DNA of 64,000 nucleotides from the NCBI GenBank assembly GCA_040380855.1, contig JBEIIG010000013.1, positions 1 to 64,000 of the forward strand, given 5' to 3'. Below, piece by piece: positions 61,902 to 64,000 of the stretch. Source of the DNA: VFMC01 sp040380855 (GTDB lineage Bacteria > Actinomycetota > Acidimicrobiia > Acidimicrobiales > Ilumatobacteraceae). Made by a program: the position numbers and the translations under genes. A model generated the notes under the pieces. The model was not told the DNA's origin. It searched no databases and saw only the letters and a list, made by a program, of their open reading frames with translations. Each line of letters starts with the position of its first letter. The stretch's first letter is position 1.

Positions 61902-61907
61902 TACCCT
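61902..61907 (+). promoter_or_regulatory. -10 hexamer TACCCT, leaderless start of first WYL gene
   Basis: TACCCT is exactly seven bases before ATG 61915 and favours that start over the in-frame GTG at 61909. Confidence 0.5.
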
Positions 61908-61914
61908 CGTGAGC

Positions 61915-62862
61915 ATGGTCGCACCGATCGAGCGGGTCACCAATCTGCTCACGCTGTTGTTGGAGCGTCGACACTCCCTCACCCTGCAGCAGATCCTCGA
62001 CGAACTCGAGGGTCAGTACCCCGGCGCCGCCGATTCGCAACGGTCGATGTTCGAGCGCGACAAGGCGATGTTGCGCCAGATCGGGGTACCCATCGAGACC
62101 GAGGTGCTCGGTGGCACCCAGGCCGGGCAGACCGCGTACTTCATCGACCGCCGCAAGTACGAGTTGCGCGATCTGCACCTCGACGACGACGAACGCCACG
62201 CGCTGCAGATGGCGGTGGCAACGATCCGCTCCGATCCGGGCCAGGAAGCGGTGTGGAAGCTGGGTGGCTCGGCCGTGCCGTCGTCGCGGGTGCTCGCCCA
62301 TGTGCCGCAACTCGACGCACTGCCCACACTGCGCGCCGCCATCGCCGAGCGGGCCACGGTGACGTTCACGTATCGCGACGACCAACGCACCCTCGACCCC
62401 TATGGGCTGTTGCTTCGCAAGGGCTACTGGTACGTCATCGGCCTCGATCACGTGCGCGGCGAGCGGCGTACCTTCCGCGTCGACCGCATCACCGGCGACG
62501 TGGCCGTCGGTGGTGCCGGGACCTTCGAGGTGCCGGCAGGGTTCGACCCGCGCGGCGAGTTCCCCATCGATCCGAAACGCCTCGGCGACGACGACTCCGA
62601 ACCGCAGACGGCAGAGGTGGCCGTGTTCGGGGCGGTGGCCGGCATCGTGCGTGCCGAGTTGGGCGACGAGGCCGTGGTCGGTGAACGACCCGATGGTTCG
62701 GTGGTGTTCACGGTGCCGTGCGGTAACCGCGATGCCTTCCGTGGCTGGCTGCTCGGTTTCGGTTCCGACGCCGAGGTGATCGGCCCGGCCGACGTGCGCG
62801 CCGATCTGGTCCGGTGGTTGCAAGCCGTTGCCGCAGGTGGCGCCGAGGAGGTGGGCGGGTGA
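61915..62862 (+). CDS. pafB: WYL-domain transcriptional regulator, PafB-like
   Basis: A 315-residue protein with an N-terminal winged helix (IERVTNLLTLLLERRHSLTLQQILDELEG) and a WYL domain (VTFTYRDDQRTLDPYGLLLRKGYWYVIGLDHVRGERRTFRVDRI). It overlaps a second WYL gene by GTGA, the arrangement of PafB and PafC, which in mycobacteria jointly activate a DNA-damage regulon. The start follows the -10 at 61902. Assignment to PafB is by size, order and pairing. Confidence 0.85.
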   Translation: MVAPIERVTNLLTLLLERRHSLTLQQILDELEGQYPGAADSQRSMFERDKAMLRQIGVPIETEVLGGTQAGQTAYFIDRRKYELRDLHLDDDERHALQMAVATIRSDPGQEAVWKLGGSAVPSSRVLAHVPQLDALPTLRAAIAERATVTFTYRDDQRTLDPYGLLLRKGYWYVIGLDHVRGERRTFRVDRITGDVAVGGAGTFEVPAGFDPRGEFPIDPKRLGDDDSEPQTAEVAVFGAVAGIVRAELGDEAVVGERPDGSVVFTVPCGNRDAFRGWLLGFGSDAEVIGPADVRADLVRWLQAVAAGGAEEVGG

Positions 62863-63815
62863 GCACACGCCGAGGCCCCCGACCGGTGCACGAGCGCCTG
62901 CGCCGCCTGCTCGTCATCCTGCCCTGGCTGGCCGAGCGCGGCGAGGCGTCGCTGGCCGAGATGACGGAACGGTTCCAGGTGAGCGAGCGCGACCTGATCG
63001 CCGATCTCGAACAGGTGGCGTGCTGCGGTCTGCCGCCGTTCCTCGACGAGTGCATCGACTTGTTCATCGACGACGGCGTCGCCTACATCGGCGTGCCGCG
63101 GTTCTTCACCCGGCCGTTGCGGCTGACGGCGCCCGAGGGTTTCGCGTTGCTGGCGGCCGGCCGGACTGCAATGGCGCTGCCGGGCGCCGACACAGCCGGG
63201 CCATTGGCTCGTGCGCTCGACAAACTCGAAGCCGTGCTCGGCGACGACGGCATCGTGCTCGAACTCGCCGAGCCACCGGCCACCGCCGTACTCGTCGGCG
63301 CCGCCCAACGCGGCGAGCGAGTGAGGATCACCTACTGGGCGGCATCGAACGGCGAGCAGACCGAGCGGGTGATCACGCCACGCACGGTCTATACCGATCG
63401 GGGCAAGTGGTATGTGGTGGCCGACGACGAGCGATCGGGCGAGGAGCGGAACTTCCGCGTCGACCGCATCCTCGACTGCACGCCGACCGGCGACTACGTG
63501 CCCCTGCGCGAGGTGGATGCCCCGATGGGCGACGCCTGGTTCGACGATCTCGCTGAGGCGAGCGGCACCACGGTGGTGACGCTCGAACTCCAGCCTGCCG
63601 GGCACTGGGTGGTCGAGCGCTATCCGGTACGGGTGCTCGACGATGCCGGTTCGCTGTGGCGCGTCGACCTGGCGGTGGGCAGCGAGCGGTGGTTCCGCAG
63701 TCTGCTCGTCCACCTGGGTGATGCGGCCCGGGTGGTGGCGCCTGTCGAGTGGTCGAGCCTGGCTGCCGCTGCGGCGAGCGAACTGCTCGCCAGGCGCTAC
63801 GCCGCTTCGAGCTGA
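62859..63815 (+). CDS. pafC: WYL-domain transcriptional regulator, PafC-like
   Basis: A 318-residue protein with an N-terminal winged helix (ERLRRLLVILPWLAERGEASLAEMTERFQVSERDLIADLEQVACCGLPP) and a WYL domain (VRITYWAASNGEQTERVITPRTVYTDRGKWYVVADDERSGEERNFRVDRI). It probably acts as a heterodimer with the preceding PafB-like protein. GTG start, four-base overlap. Its 3' end overlaps the convergent exonuclease gene by 19 bases. Confidence 0.85.
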   Translation: MSTRRGPRPVHERLRRLLVILPWLAERGEASLAEMTERFQVSERDLIADLEQVACCGLPPFLDECIDLFIDDGVAYIGVPRFFTRPLRLTAPEGFALLAAGRTAMALPGADTAGPLARALDKLEAVLGDDGIVLELAEPPATAVLVGAAQRGERVRITYWAASNGEQTERVITPRTVYTDRGKWYVVADDERSGEERNFRVDRILDCTPTGDYVPLREVDAPMGDAWFDDLAEASGTTVVTLELQPAGHWVVERYPVRVLDDAGSLWRVDLAVGSERWFRSLLVHLGDAARVVAPVEWSSLAAAAASELLARRYAASS

Positions 63816-64000
63816 GCCTGCACCTGTTCGGCCGAGTCGATGCCGTGCGCGGCCAGGAGGTGGGTGAGCACCACCGCTGTGGCATCGGCGTCGGCGAGCG
63901 CGTCGTGCGGTCGGACGAGGTCGATGCCGTAGCGCTGACAGATCGCGCCCAGGCGGTGCGACAGCCGCCGGTCGGGGTCGAGGCGCCGCGAGAGTTGCAG
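63797..64000 (-). CDS. DnaQ-type 3'-5' exonuclease, C-terminal part (truncated by window end)
   Basis: The minus strand is open from base 64000 to the TAG at 63797-63799, 67 residues. The visible part LSHRLGAICQRYGID and PHDALADADATAVVLTHLL contains the ExoIII-type HxAxxDA motif of DnaQ-like exonucleases (epsilon subunit, RNase T or ExoX relatives). The other catalytic motifs lie outside the window. Proofreading or DNA repair is a family-level inference. Confidence 0.8.
   Translation of the reverse strand: MQLSRRLDPDRRLSHRLGAICQRYGIDLVRPHDALADADATAVVLTHLLAAHGIDSAEQVQAQLEAA

Overview
This is a 64 kb piece of a high-GC actinobacterial chromosome, most likely from the class Acidimicrobiia (Ilumatobacter-like). 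The assignment is inferred from the strong GC bias, a 13E12-type HNH fragment, an overlapping pair of WYL proteins resembling PafB/PafC, many P450 and acyl-CoA genes, and lipoproteins with Thr/Pro/Ala-rich linkers. No rRNA, tRNA, CRISPR array, phage or IS transposase was seen. Genes are dense, and many neighbours overlap through ATGA, GTGA or TGATG.

Layout. 0-8.7 kb: HNH fragment, acyl-CoA dehydrogenase, Tat-exported PhoX-like protein, P450, a probable AhpD-like selenoprotein read through an in-frame TGA, a triple-domain universal stress protein, and a serine hydrolase. 8.8-12.8 kb: a copper and envelope-redox block (SCO1-like, cupredoxin-like, TlpA-like, Met-rich PCuAC, lipoprotein cytochrome c) with an ECF sigma factor and a zinc-finger anti-sigma. 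12.8-17 kb: MmyB-like regulator, CocE-type hydrolase, M20 peptidase. 17.0-18.2 kb: a gene-free zone packed with unrelated tandem repeats. 18.2-26.7 kb: argG, Rieske oxygenase with a 72-residue companion, membrane protein, GT2 glycosyltransferase, L,D-transpeptidase, alpha/beta hydrolase, zinc metallopeptidase. 26.7-31.2 kb: 2-oxoacid or acetoin dehydrogenase E1 subunits, a free-standing lipoyl domain, DUF305, SDR and an XRE regulator. 31.3-35.3 kb: acyl-CoA dehydrogenase, bioY, an orphan branched-chain-type binding protein, terminator and more repeats. 35.3-40.5 kb: an operon of acyl-CoA ligase, enoyl-CoA hydratase, P450, hydratase and TetR. 41-48.5 kb: Nudix, DUF35/thiolase pair, RarD permease, nitroreductase, B12-dependent acyl-CoA mutase large subunit, APH-fold kinase. 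48.6-54 kb: a complete Liv-type ABC importer with a fused permease. 54-58.4 kb: pgl, pgi, a Phd/RelE-type toxin-antitoxin module in rearranged DNA, and an SDR. 58.4-64 kb: PhoD-like phosphatase, P450, stand-alone B12-binding subunit, PafB/PafC-like pair, and the end of a DnaQ-type exonuclease.

The gene content suggests an aerobic heterotroph that imports amino or organic acids and degrades lipid- or terpenoid-like compounds through CoA thioesters. The most notable observations are the candidate selenoprotein with a SECIS-like hairpin, a recurrent TANNNT-N7-start-codon arrangement implying many leaderless mRNAs, a chimeric duplication junction next to the toxin-antitoxin module, and many short tandem arrays confined to intergenic DNA.
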